Source: Streptomyces sp. NBC_00287
GTDB lineage: Bacteria > Actinomycetota > Actinomycetes > Streptomycetales > Streptomycetaceae
DNA: 64,000 bases
Direction of reading: 5' to 3'
Assembly (NCBI RefSeq): GCF_036173105.1
Contig: NZ_CP108053.1
Span: forward strand, 8,246,001-8,310,000
Positions 41,844 to 50,700 of this stretch are shown here, in pieces. Position numbers and translations under genes: made by a program. The notes below the pieces were generated by a model. It was not told the DNA's origin, did not search any database, and saw only the letters and a program-made list of their open reading frames with translations. The number at the start of each line of letters is the position of its first letter. Positions within the stretch are counted from its first letter, which is position 1.

Positions 41844-42488
41844 TCAGCGCGGGCGCAGCGCGGCGACCGCGACGATCGCGGGCACGGCGATGAGCAGGAC
41901 GAAGGTGAGGGGCGCGGTGGCGCTGCGGGTGACCGGCCGCTTGGCCGAGGTGCGGTAGCGCGGGTAGTGCACCGGGGCCACGGAAGGACGCGGGGTGGGC
42001 TTCGCCGACGGCGTCGGAGTCGGCTTCGGGCTCGGCGTCGGGGTGGGAGTGGGCGGCGGCGGGGTCGGCTGTGGGCGGGGGGCCGCGGGCGCGGGAGCCG
42101 GGGGTGGCGGGGGCTTCGGGGTCGGCGTGGGGGTCGGCTTGGGCGGCTTCGGGGTGGGCTTCGGCGGGGGTTCCGGGGTCGGCGTGGGCTTCGGCGGCTT
42201 CGGGGTGGGCGTCGGGGTCGGGCAGGGCGTCGGCGGAGGTGGGGGCGGCGTCGGTGTGGGGCACGAAGGGGGAGTCGGCCAGGTGGCGCTCCCGGCGACC
42301 GCCACCGCCTCGGTACCGCCCGGTCCGGTCGAGGCGTATGCGCAGGCGTCGGCCGCGGCGGTACCGGCCGGTGCCCCCACGAGCAGCCAGCTCAGCGCCA
42401 GTAGCGCCAACACCCTTGCCGCGAGGGCGGATTGGGTCGATTCGGGTCCATGCACGACACAAGATCCTGGTGCCTGACGGCTGCTCAC
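41844..42488 (-). CDS. Pro/Thr-rich stalk protein with C-terminal membrane helix
   Basis: A protein of up to 214 residues with a signal-peptide-like N-terminus (ALAARVLALLALSWLLVGAP), a short Cys-containing segment (ADACAYASTG), then about 100 residues built almost only of Pro, Thr and Lys (short runs such as PTPTPKPPKPTP), then a membrane helix (LTFVLLIAVPAIVAVAAL) and basic end. It probably spans the cell wall as a rigid rod. There is no LPXTG motif. The frame starts at GTG 42488, but GTG 42455, with AGGA upstream, is also possible. It may share a transcript with the DUF4239 gene. Confidence 0.68.
   Translation of the reverse strand: MSSRQAPGSCVVHGPESTQSALAARVLALLALSWLLVGAPAGTAAADACAYASTGPGGTEAVAVAGSATWPTPPSCPTPTPPPPPPTPCPTPTPTPKPPKPTPTPEPPPKPTPKPPKPTPTPTPKPPPPPAPAPAAPRPQPTPPPPTPTPTPSPKPTPTPSAKPTPRPSVAPVHYPRYRTSAKRPVTRSATAPLTFVLLIAVPAIVAVAALRPR
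41980..42281 (-). repeat. Degenerate PT/PK-coding low-complexity repeat
   Basis: Irregular runs of CCN-ACN and CCN-AAG codons on the minus strand within the stalk-protein gene. The plus strand reads as a Gly/Val-rich open frame, which is only the complement. Repeat units are short and irregular, without spacers. Confidence 0.75.
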
Positions 42489-42726
42489 GGGCCGTACTGT
42501 CCAGGGGATTGCCCCGAAGGAGGGACGGGGGCGGCGGGCGGCTTGATGGGCGGCCCGCTCGCGTGTCCGTCGGCCCGATCGCGTGTGCGAGTGGCGCGGG
42601 GTGTCACAGGTTTCGGAAAGAAATTTGTGCCGCGGTTGAACACGACCATGGTCCCCGTGCGTACCCAGTGTCGTGCGGCGGCGCAGCAGGGCGCTGCAAC
42701 ACCCGTATGAATATGGGGAGTTGACG

Positions 42727-43695
42727 ATGAAGACCTCGTGGCGGAGCGCCTCGCTCGTGGTGAGTGCCGTGGCAACGCTGGCGCTGACGACGGCGTGCGG
42801 TCAGGAGACCACCCCGCCGGCGAGCAGCCAGAACGTCGGTGCGACGGCCGCGGCCGGAGACTACGGAACCGCTGGTACGGGCCTTGGAAACGGCACCGAG
42901 TCCGGCACCGAGTCCGGCACCGCCGGAGCCGGTGCGCAGGGCGCCGCGACCCAGACGACCCCTGCGGGCGAGCTGTCCGTGTCCACCAACGCCGAACTCG
43001 GCCAGGTGCTGACCGACAGCGCCGGGCTCACCCTCTACCGCTTCGACAAGGACACCGCCGAACCGCCCAAGACCAACTGCGAGGGCGACTGCGCCACCAC
43101 CTGGCCGCCGGTTCCCGCGGACGACGCCAGCGCCGGTGCCGGCGTCGACAAGTCGCAGCTCGGCGAGGTCACCCGGCCCGACGGCACGAAGCAGCTGACC
43201 ATCGGCGGCTGGCCGGCGTACCGCTATGCCAAGGACGTCAACGCGGGTGACACCAAGGGCCAGGGCGTGGGCGGCACTTGGTTCGCGCTGGCCGCCGACG
43301 GCAAGAAGGCCAAGGCGGCCGACCTGCCCGGTCTGTCCACTCGTAAGGACCCCAACCTCGGTGAGATCGTCGTCGACAAGAACGGCATGACGGTCTACCG
43401 CTTCATGAAGGACGAGGCCTGGCCCAAGCCGGTCTCCGCCTGCACCGACGCCTGCCTGGAGAAGTGGCCGGTGGTGGCTCCGGTGGCGAACAACGACACC
43501 AAGGGCGTGCAGAAGAAGGGCCTGATGAGCTTTACCCGGCCCGACGGGGCCAAGCAGCAGACGGTCAACTGCTGGCCGATCTACACCTTCGCCGGTGACA
43601 AGGCTCCCGGTGACACCAACGGTCAGGGCGTCGGCGGCACCTGGTACGCCGTGGCGCCCGACGGTAAGCCGGTCGGCGCGCCCGACAAGGAGTAG
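42727..43695 (+). CDS. Lipoprotein with two secreted repeat modules (Lipoprotein_15)
   Basis: A 322-residue lipoprotein. The signal peptide ends in LALTTAC, with Cys24 as the lipidation site. After a Gly/Thr-rich linker there are two copies of a module (about residues 90-200 and 210-318). Each begins with a YRF strand (LTLYRFDKDTAEP, MTVYRFMKDEAWP), has a Cys pair (CEGDCATTWPPV, CTDACLEKWPVV) and ends GQGVGGTWFALAADG or GQGVGGTWYAVAPDG. This is the secreted-repeat family PF03640, of unknown role. ATG at 42727 after GGGGAG. A strong terminator follows. Confidence 0.9.
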   Translation: MKTSWRSASLVVSAVATLALTTACGQETTPPASSQNVGATAAAGDYGTAGTGLGNGTESGTESGTAGAGAQGAATQTTPAGELSVSTNAELGQVLTDSAGLTLYRFDKDTAEPPKTNCEGDCATTWPPVPADDASAGAGVDKSQLGEVTRPDGTKQLTIGGWPAYRYAKDVNAGDTKGQGVGGTWFALAADGKKAKAADLPGLSTRKDPNLGEIVVDKNGMTVYRFMKDEAWPKPVSACTDACLEKWPVVAPVANNDTKGVQKKGLMSFTRPDGAKQQTVNCWPIYTFAGDKAPGDTNGQGVGGTWYAVAPDGKPVGAPDKE

Positions 43696-43710
43696 GAGGC
43701 GAAGTCTCCC

Positions 43711-43751
43711 CAGGTCCACCCCCTTCGCACCGCGCGGAGGGGGTGGACCTG
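43711..43751 (+). terminator. Hairpin terminator after the repeat lipoprotein
   Basis: A perfect 13-bp inverted repeat (CAGGTCCACCCCC at 43711-43723, complement at 43739-43751) with a 15-base loop, 16 bp after the stop codon of the lipoprotein gene. No T-run follows, as is usual in Streptomyces. Confidence 0.85.
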
Positions 43752-43972
43752 TGTGCCTGCCAGGACCCAACTCCCCGTCCCCTTCAGCATGATTCGGAAC
43801 TCTGTGGAATGCTTCGGACGCATTTCGTAGCGGATTCACGGCCGGAGAATTCGGCACGTGCCGCAGGCAGTGACCGGGAACGGATGGTCAATTTCCGTTT
43901 TGGCTCGCTCCTTTGGCAGGCGATCAGTAGCCTCAGCTCGAACACTGGATCGCCTGAGCCTTGGAGAGGTAG

Positions 43973-44785
43973 ATGGAGCGTCCTGCCTGGGCCCCACGGA
44001 GCATCGACATCTCGGTGCCGAGCGTCTCGCGAATCTACGACTACTACCTGGGCGGTTCACACAACTTCGAGGTCGACCGGGAAGCCGCCCGCAAGGCCAT
44101 GGGCTTCCTGCCGGGACTCCCCAAGATCATGCAGGCGAACCGGGCGTTCATGCGCCGCGCCGTGCGCTATGCCGCCGCCGAGGGCATCACCCAGTTCCTC
44201 GACATCGGCTCGGGCATCCCGACCTTCGGCAACGTCCACGAGGTGGCCCAGGCGGCCACCCCCGGCGCACATGTGGTCTACGTCGACCACGACCCGGTGG
44301 CCGTCGCGCACAGCCAGGCGGTCCTGGACGGCGACGAGTTCACCGATGTCGTCGCGGCCGATCTGCGCAAGCCCCAGGAGATCTTGACGAGCCCTCAGGT
44401 CGAGCGGCTGATCGACCTGAACCGTCCGGTGGCTCTACTGCTCGTTGCCATACTGCACTTCGTGGAAGACGCGGACGACCCGTACGCTGCGGTGGCCGAG
44501 CTGCGCGACGCGCTCGCGCCCGGCAGCCTGCTGATCCTCACGCATGCCTCGTACGAGGGAATCCCGCTTCCCGCGGAGCGGGCCGAGGGCACGGTGGGCG
44601 TATACAAGGACATTCGCAACCCGCTGATCATGCGCTCGCGCGAGGAGATCGCGCGGTTCTTCGAGGGGTACGACATGGTGGAACCCGGACTGGTGTCGAT
44701 GCCGCACTGGCGCCCGGACACCGCACCGGAGGAGGAGGACCCATGGGCCTTCTCCGGTCTCGCGGGCGTGGGGCGCACGGCGTGA
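43973..44785 (+). CDS. DUF574-type SAM-dependent methyltransferase
   Basis: A 270-residue protein of the S-adenosylmethionine methyltransferase family PF04672 (DUF574), which is greatly expanded in Streptomyces. The family opening PSVSRIYDYYLGGSHNFEVD, the SAM-binding loop FLDIGSGIPTFGNVHEVAQ and the strand VVYVDHDPVAVAHSQ are present, and the C-terminus ends in the usual GLAGVGR. The substrate is unknown. GGAGAGG lies upstream of ATG 43973. The 3' end overlaps the cyclic-di-GMP gene by 43 bp, so the two are translationally coupled. Confidence 0.9.
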   Translation: MERPAWAPRSIDISVPSVSRIYDYYLGGSHNFEVDREAARKAMGFLPGLPKIMQANRAFMRRAVRYAAAEGITQFLDIGSGIPTFGNVHEVAQAATPGAHVVYVDHDPVAVAHSQAVLDGDEFTDVVAADLRKPQEILTSPQVERLIDLNRPVALLLVAILHFVEDADDPYAAVAELRDALAPGSLLILTHASYEGIPLPAERAEGTVGVYKDIRNPLIMRSREEIARFFEGYDMVEPGLVSMPHWRPDTAPEEEDPWAFSGLAGVGRTA

Positions 44786-46917
44786 GCGCCGAGCCGGACG
44801 GGCCGGAGGACAGACTGCGCCGGTTCGCGACGATCTGGAGCCGGGCCGTGTTCCCGGTGACCTCGACGTCGTCGACCCGGCCCGAGTTCGAGGAACAACT
44901 GCTGCCGCTCGCCCGTCGGTTGAGCCACGCGCTGCGGGCCAGGACCTTCGACGCGGACGAGGGCAGGGCGGTGGGCGCCGCCCTTGTCTCAGCGCACTGC
45001 ACCGACCCGGAGGCGCTCAGCCACAGCCTCGACTGCGTCGACGCCTACCTGGTGCTGTACTGCGGCGACGGCGGCGTCCAGGAGGACCTGCGGGCCCGCT
45101 CCGCGCGGCTCCAGCACGCCATGGCCGCCGGATACGCGCAGGCGCTGCGCGAACGGACGCTGGCCGAGCAGGAGGCGATCTCCGCGGCCGCCCTGAAGGC
45201 GCAGGGAGTGGTGGCGCAGGCGCTGCACGCCAGCGAGGCCCGCTTCCGCGCCGTGTTCGAGGGCGCCGCCATAGGGATCGGCATCGCCGACCTCGCGGGC
45301 AACATACTGCAGGTCAACGGCGCGCTGGTGCGCATGTTCGGCGGCGCCGAGCAGCTTGTGCGCGGCCGTAACGTCATGGAGTGGACGCACCCCGAGGACG
45401 CGCCGCAGGTCTGGAAGCTCTACGAGGAGCTGGTGCGCGGCGAGCGCGAGCACTACCACGTGGAGAAGGCGTTCTACCGCCCCGACGGAACGGTCCTGTG
45501 GACCAATCTGACGGTCTCCCTGCTGCGCGACGCCGACGGCAACCCCGAGTACCAGCTCGCCCTCATGGAGGACACCACCGAGCGGCGGCTGCTCAACCTG
45601 CGGCTGCGCTACGAGGCCACGCACGACGCGCTCACCGGACTGCCCAACCGCACGCTGTTCTTCGAGCGCCTGGAGAAGGCGCTCACCGCGGGCGAGGGTC
45701 AGCGCTTCGGCCTGTGCTATCTCGACCTCGACGGCTTCAAGACCATCAACGACAGCCTGGGCCACGGGGCCGGCGACCGGCTGCTCGTCGAGGTCGCCGA
45801 CCGGCTGCAGTCCTGCGCCACCGCGCCCGGCGAGATGGTCGCCCGGCTCGGCGGCGACGAGTTCGTGGCGCTGACCACCGGCCCGGACACCGAGCGCGAG
45901 GTCGACGAGCTGGCCGCACGGATCATGAACGTGCTGATCGCCCCGATCAGCGTCGACGGCCGGGAGCTGACCGTCCGCGGCAGCATCGGCATCGTCGAGG
46001 GCCCGGCGGGCGAGCGCAGCCCGGCGGAGGTGCTGCGCAGCGCCGACATCACGATGTACCGGGCCAAGTCGGCGGGCGGCAACCGCTTCGAACTGGCGGA
46101 CCCGGAGGCCGACGCCCGCGCGATCACCCGGCACGGGCTGACCACGTCGCTGCCGACCGCCCTGGACCGGGGCGAGTTCTTCATCGAGTACCAGCCGCTG
46201 GTCCACCTCGGCGACGGCAGTGTCCGGGGCGCCGAGGCCCTGGTGCGCTGGCTGCACCCGCAGCACGGTGTGCTCGGCCCCGACCGGTTCATTCCGCTCG
46301 CCGAGCACACGGGACTGATCGTTCCGCTAGGCCGCTGGGTTCTGGAGCAGTCGGTGCGCCAGGCCCGGGAGTGGCGGGAGCGCCACTCGGACGCGGGCCC
46401 GCTGCGCATCAACGTCAACCTCTCGCCGTGCCAGCTGACGCACCCCGGCCTGGTGCAGGACACGGTGGACATCCTGGAGCGCACGGGTGTCGACCCCGAC
46501 GCGCTCTGCCTGGAGGTCACGGAGTCGGCGCTGATCGGCGCGGACGACGACCTCTTGAAACCGCTGCGCCGCCTGGCCGAGATGGGCGTCGACATCGCCC
46601 TGGACGACTTCGGCACCGGCTACTCCAACCTTGCCAACCTGCGCCGCCTGCCGGTGAGCATCCTCAAGCTGGACCGCTCCTTCACCCAGAGCATGCAGCA
46701 GTTCCCGGCGGACCCCGTCGACCTGAAGATCGTCGAAGGGATCGTTTCCCTTGCCCACAGCCTGAACCTCGCGGTCACGGTCGAGGGCGTGGAAACCGGC
46801 GCCCAGGCCGAGCAGTTGCGCATACTCGGCTGCGACACGGCCCAGGGCTGGTACTACGCCCGTCCGGGCCCACCGGAGCGGCTGCACGAGCTGGCGCTGG
46901 TGGACGCGACGGGGTGA
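44743..46917 (+). CDS. PAS-GGDEF-EAL cyclic-di-GMP enzyme
   Basis: A 724-residue protein predicted to make and/or degrade cyclic di-GMP. An N-terminal helical region (1-160) precedes a PAS domain (about 165-285). The GGDEF domain has an intact active site RLGGDEF (370-374). The EAL domain has AEALVRW (E498-L500), NVNLSPCQL, CLEVTESAL, ALDDFGTGYSNL, LKLDRSF and VEGVET, so all usual catalytic residues appear present. The inhibitory RxxD site is replaced by A-P-G-E. No membrane helix was found. ATG at 44743 after GGAGGAGG, inside the preceding gene. Confidence 0.9.
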   Translation: MGLLRSRGRGAHGVSAEPDGPEDRLRRFATIWSRAVFPVTSTSSTRPEFEEQLLPLARRLSHALRARTFDADEGRAVGAALVSAHCTDPEALSHSLDCVDAYLVLYCGDGGVQEDLRARSARLQHAMAAGYAQALRERTLAEQEAISAAALKAQGVVAQALHASEARFRAVFEGAAIGIGIADLAGNILQVNGALVRMFGGAEQLVRGRNVMEWTHPEDAPQVWKLYEELVRGEREHYHVEKAFYRPDGTVLWTNLTVSLLRDADGNPEYQLALMEDTTERRLLNLRLRYEATHDALTGLPNRTLFFERLEKALTAGEGQRFGLCYLDLDGFKTINDSLGHGAGDRLLVEVADRLQSCATAPGEMVARLGGDEFVALTTGPDTEREVDELAARIMNVLIAPISVDGRELTVRGSIGIVEGPAGERSPAEVLRSADITMYRAKSAGGNRFELADPEADARAITRHGLTTSLPTALDRGEFFIEYQPLVHLGDGSVRGAEALVRWLHPQHGVLGPDRFIPLAEHTGLIVPLGRWVLEQSVRQAREWRERHSDAGPLRINVNLSPCQLTHPGLVQDTVDILERTGVDPDALCLEVTESALIGADDDLLKPLRRLAEMGVDIALDDFGTGYSNLANLRRLPVSILKLDRSFTQSMQQFPADPVDLKIVEGIVSLAHSLNLAVTVEGVETGAQAEQLRILGCDTAQGWYYARPGPPERLHELALVDATG

Positions 46918-46921
46918 GCCC

Positions 46922-49657
46922 TTACGGGGTGTTCGTGGCCGTGGGCGACGGCAGGCTCGGGGGCACCTCCGGTGCGGTGAGGTCCCCGGCCCAGGAGGAG
47001 GCCAGCACGGTGACCGCGGCGGCGACGGCCGCCACGAGCACCGTGCTGACCGGTGCCGCCAGCGAGGACAGCCGGCGGAAGTTGCGCACATGCCCCCACA
47101 GCAGGTCCGCGCGGTGGATCAGCCTGACCTCCCAGTACAGGGCGAGCCCCAGGGCCATCACCGCGCTCTGGGCGAGCAGCAGACACACCGTCAGCGCGGT
47201 CTGGTCGAACGGCAGGCGCAACCGGGGCCACAGCAACAGCAGTTGGACCGGCGCCATGACGGCCCACAGCCAGCCCGCCTTGGACACCGGGCCGCGTCCG
47301 CGGATCCACGGGTACAGATAGCCGTACACGAACCCGTGCGCGAGCCACACCCAGGTCGCGGCGCCCGCCACGGTCACCGCCTCGGGCAAGCCGCTGTAGC
47401 TACGGCCGTGCCAGGCGGGCCATGCGGTCCACGGCAGGGTGAGCAGACCGGAGACCAGGGCTGCCGCAACGCCGTTGGCCCAGGCGGCTGTTCCGCCGGA
47501 TCCGCCGAGGGCGGCGGCGCGCAGGCGGGCGGCCTCGCGGGCCGCGTCGGGGGCCGTCGGCGCACGCAGGCTGCGCCACCGTCGCTCCCACTCCTCGGGG
47601 GAGACCTCGGAGTCGGCGAGCGTGCCCCGGGAGGCGGTGAGGAACCGGTGGCGACCCTCGGCGTACAGCAGGGCGCGGGCAAGGGAGTTGACCAGGCGGG
47701 CGTGGGCCGCACCGGTCAACGCATGTAGGCGTGCGGCCCGTTGCTCGCGCTCGGCGGGCAGCAGAACATTTGCTCCGAGCCATACGACGGCCAGGGCGGC
47801 CGCCGTTGTCCAGTGCGGCAGCCACACTTCCGGATCACCGGCGATCGGGGCGAGGGCGGCGAGGAGGAGCAGAGCCGTGCAACTCGCGCGCGCCGAGGCG
47901 CCCCAGGATCCTGGTGAGCGGCCCGCGCCGCGCAGTTGGGCGAGCAGGACGAGGACGCAGGTCAGCCAGATCACCTGGAAGGTGGGGGCGATGACGCGGA
48001 TGCCGCCGAGGAAACTCTCCGCGGGCCGCTGACCGGTGAGTTGGACGAGCAGCGGGAAGGACGGCGGATGGGCGTAACCGGCGTCCAGGTACGGCGTCCA
48101 CCAGGGCAGCAGGGCCGACACGAGCAGCGGGACCAGGGCGATACGAACTGTCCTGCTCAGGTGCGGGACGATGAGCACGAGGAGCGCCGTCACCCAGGGC
48201 GCCAGCAGGAGGTACGTCAGCGGCCAGGACACCAGGCCGGGGCGGAAGGGCACGCCGATGCCCTCGCTCGTACGCTCCAGTGCCACGGGGACGAACTCCA
48301 GTGCTACCGAGGCCGCCACGCCCGCGAAGACCGCGGCGGAGAGAACAGGCGCCCATGGCCGTGCCGCCCCACCGGCGAGGATCGACGCGAGGAACACCGC
48401 GCCCGCGGCCGCCGACGCGGCGAGCGCGCAGGCCACCATGGGCCACGTCCACAGTGAGCCGCCCAGCACCCTGGAGGCGATCAGCAGAGCCGCCGCGGGC
48501 AGGGTGAGGGCGACCACATGCCGCAGGGGCGGCGGTCTGTCGGTCCGTACGAGACGCTCTCCGCAGACGGCGAGCAGGGGCAGGGCGAACAACAGCGTGC
48601 CGAGGAGTACGCCCTGGAACCCGAGCTCGAACGGGGTGCCGTTGGCGGGCATCTCGTAGGCCCAGTACTGGGCGGCGGCCCGCAGCCAGTACAACTCCTC
48701 CCAGAGCTCGGTGACGAGGTCACACACCAGCAGGCCGAGACCCGCGCAGGCGAGCAGCCCGGTGCCGAGGGTGAGAGAGCGCCGCAGAGCGGAGGCGCCG
48801 ACGCTCCGCGCGAAACCCAGCCCGGCGGCGATGGTCACGGCCACTGCCGCCAGCAGGGAGAGCACGGCCTTGATCCCCGTGACCGTCACGGTCCCGGCGT
48901 CGGCCTCCTCTCCCTGGTAGGTCGGCTTGAACACCACCTCTACGAACTCCGGCCGGGTCTTCGCCGACAGGACGAAGCGAACCGAATCCGTCGTCTGGAC
49001 CGTGGGACTGCCGCTGAATCGGAAACCCCACGGAGCGGGTGCCTCCAGGCTCCACGACCACTGGCCGGGGGGAGGTGCCACCTTGAGTCCGTTGCTGTCC
49101 TGGACGTCGTTCACGAAGCTGTAGTTCAGCGTCTTCAAGGGGAAGAGATTGGCCTCGGACCGTGATGTCGTGTGCTCGGCCGTCACGGTCACGGTCCCGT
49201 CCTGGGGGTCTTCGCTCAACCGGCACCACCGGGGTCCGCCCTCGTACGACACGTCGAAGAATCCTGAGTTCAAGCTCGACACCAGTCCGCCCGGCAGAAC
49301 GGCGATCACGTCCTCGATGAAGGTGGGGTCGATGCGCAGCTCGTCGACGAGCGGATCCGTGTGCTTCAGCGACAGGCGGTACCGGGTGGTGAGCAGCCAC
49401 TCGTCCTGCCCGCGCCGGTGCAGTCGTACGGAGATCTCACCGCTGCCGCCCCGGCCTGGGCGGGCCCTCTCGGTATCCGCAGCGTCCGGCTCGCCGGAAG
49501 GCGGCCCCGGCGAGTTCCGCTCCACACGATCGTTCGCCGCGATGAGTGCGTAGGCTGCCCGATCCCACCGCTCAAGCGCCCACCACCCGCACCCGACCAC
49601 GAACCCCAAGGTCACCAGCGCTCCGACGACCCGGACCCCCCACCGTACCCCCGGCAT
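46922..49657 (-). CDS. Large multi-spanning membrane protein, possibly DUF6185
   Basis: A 911-residue protein with one N-terminal helix (VVGALVTLGFVVGCGWWAL), an extracytoplasmic beta-rich domain of about 250 residues (ISVRLHRRGQDEWLLTTRY, then the WSWSLEAPAPWGF area), and a C-terminal half with about 14-16 hydrophobic helices plus a cytoplasmic helical insert (about residues 660-720, RLHALTGAAHARLVNSLARA). I recall similar proteins as DUF6185 in Streptomyces, but this is tentative. No enzymatic motif is seen. ATG at 49657 after AGGGGGA; the longer frame to 49897 lacks a plausible start. It ends 5 bp from the convergent GGDEF-EAL gene. Confidence 0.8.
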   Translation of the reverse strand: MPGVRWGVRVVGALVTLGFVVGCGWWALERWDRAAYALIAANDRVERNSPGPPSGEPDAADTERARPGRGGSGEISVRLHRRGQDEWLLTTRYRLSLKHTDPLVDELRIDPTFIEDVIAVLPGGLVSSLNSGFFDVSYEGGPRWCRLSEDPQDGTVTVTAEHTTSRSEANLFPLKTLNYSFVNDVQDSNGLKVAPPPGQWSWSLEAPAPWGFRFSGSPTVQTTDSVRFVLSAKTRPEFVEVVFKPTYQGEEADAGTVTVTGIKAVLSLLAAVAVTIAAGLGFARSVGASALRRSLTLGTGLLACAGLGLLVCDLVTELWEELYWLRAAAQYWAYEMPANGTPFELGFQGVLLGTLLFALPLLAVCGERLVRTDRPPPLRHVVALTLPAAALLIASRVLGGSLWTWPMVACALAASAAAGAVFLASILAGGAARPWAPVLSAAVFAGVAASVALEFVPVALERTSEGIGVPFRPGLVSWPLTYLLLAPWVTALLVLIVPHLSRTVRIALVPLLVSALLPWWTPYLDAGYAHPPSFPLLVQLTGQRPAESFLGGIRVIAPTFQVIWLTCVLVLLAQLRGAGRSPGSWGASARASCTALLLLAALAPIAGDPEVWLPHWTTAAALAVVWLGANVLLPAEREQRAARLHALTGAAHARLVNSLARALLYAEGRHRFLTASRGTLADSEVSPEEWERRWRSLRAPTAPDAAREAARLRAAALGGSGGTAAWANGVAAALVSGLLTLPWTAWPAWHGRSYSGLPEAVTVAGAATWVWLAHGFVYGYLYPWIRGRGPVSKAGWLWAVMAPVQLLLLWPRLRLPFDQTALTVCLLLAQSAVMALGLALYWEVRLIHRADLLWGHVRNFRRLSSLAAPVSTVLVAAVAAAVTVLASSWAGDLTAPEVPPSLPSPTATNTP

Positions 49658-49730
49658 CGGTTCCCCCTTCCGTGCCCGCCGCGCCAGGGTAGGGCCGGGC
49701 GGACCGCTCCGGGGAGGGATTGACCTGGGT

Positions 49731-50615
49731 TCACCGCTCCAGCAGCATCCGCTGGAGTTCCCGCGCCGCCCGAGGCGGAGCCACATCGCTGCGGTGCGCC
49801 AGCGCGATCGTGCGGTGCAGCCCGGGCCGGGCCAGCGGGGTGACTCGTAGACCACGCCCTGCCCGCGCCGCCACCATCCGCGGTACGACCGCCACACCCA
49901 GGCCCGCCCGGGCGAAGCCCAGTACCGCGTCCATTTCGCCGCCCTCCACCGCGAAATCGGGCTCGAAGCCCTCCGCGCGGCAGGCGGCGACCGTGAGTTC
50001 GCGCAGGTCGTAGCCGTGGCGGAACATCACCAGGCGTTCGCCCTCCAGGTCGGCGATGCGGACCGAGCGGCTGCCGTGGCCGGGCTTGGGGGCGTCCGGG
50101 GAGGAGACCACCACCAGGTCCTCGCGGAGGAGCTCCACTGTGGCCAGGGCGGGGGACGGGGTGGGGAGGGGGAGCACGACCAGGGCCAGGTCCAGGGCGC
50201 CGCGGGCCAGCTCCCGTACCAGGTCGTGGGAGCCGCCTTCCTCGATCAGCAGGCGGATGCCGGGGTAGCGGTCGTGGAAGGCGCGCAGTACGTCCGGCAG
50301 GAGGCCCGTGCACACGCTCGGTGTCGCCCCCAGCCGGACCCGACCGCTGCGCAACTGGACCAGCTCCTGAACCTCAAGCCGTGCTGTATCCGCGTCGGCC
50401 AGGATGCGCCGGGCCAGCGGCAGCAGGGCCTCGCCCGCGTCGGTGAGCGTGATGTTGCCGCGGGCCCGCAGGAACAGGTCGGCGCCGAGCTCCCGCTCCA
50501 GGGCCTTGATCTGCTGGGACAGGGACGGCTGCGCCACGTGGACCAGGTCGGCGGCCCGGGTGAAGTGCCGGGTCTCGGCGACCGCCACGAAGTACTGGAG
50601 CTGCTGGAACTGCAT
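49731..50615 (-). CDS. LysR family transcriptional regulator
   Basis: A 294-residue LysR protein from ATG 50615. The DNA-binding domain reads MQFQQLQYFVAVAETRHFTR, then HVAQPSLSQQIKALERELG. The effector-binding domain (about 90-290) includes RVRLGATPSVCTGLLPDVL and ends near RELQRMLLER. It faces away from the sdh operon, with a T-N11-A palindrome between them. It probably autoregulates and controls sdhCAB, although the co-inducer is unknown. A GTG three codons upstream is an alternative start. Confidence 0.92.
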   Translation of the reverse strand: MQFQQLQYFVAVAETRHFTRAADLVHVAQPSLSQQIKALERELGADLFLRARGNITLTDAGEALLPLARRILADADTARLEVQELVQLRSGRVRLGATPSVCTGLLPDVLRAFHDRYPGIRLLIEEGGSHDLVRELARGALDLALVVLPLPTPSPALATVELLREDLVVVSSPDAPKPGHGSRSVRIADLEGERLVMFRHGYDLRELTVAACRAEGFEPDFAVEGGEMDAVLGFARAGLGVAVVPRMVAARAGRGLRVTPLARPGLHRTIALAHRSDVAPPRAARELQRMLLER

Positions 50616-50625
50616 AGGCCTCACG

Positions 50626-50640
50626 ATAGCCGTTGGCTAT
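50626..50640. promoter_or_regulatory. LysR-type T-N11-A palindrome
   Basis: A perfect inverted repeat ATAGCC-GTT-GGCTAT at 50626-50640, containing the T-N11-A signature of LysR binding sites. It lies 11 bp from the lysR start and 60 bp upstream of the sdhC start, where a LysR protein normally binds. Confidence 0.75.
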
Positions 50641-50700
50641 GGAAACGAGCCGGAGGATGTCTTGGACCGATCGGGCACTGTACCCCTAACTTCTAGTGAC

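Noticed and set aside
41995..42477. Gly/Val-rich plus-strand frame opposite the Pro-rich protein
   Set aside because: It is the complement of PT/PK codons. The minus-strand frame has a signal peptide and membrane helix, so it is the real one.
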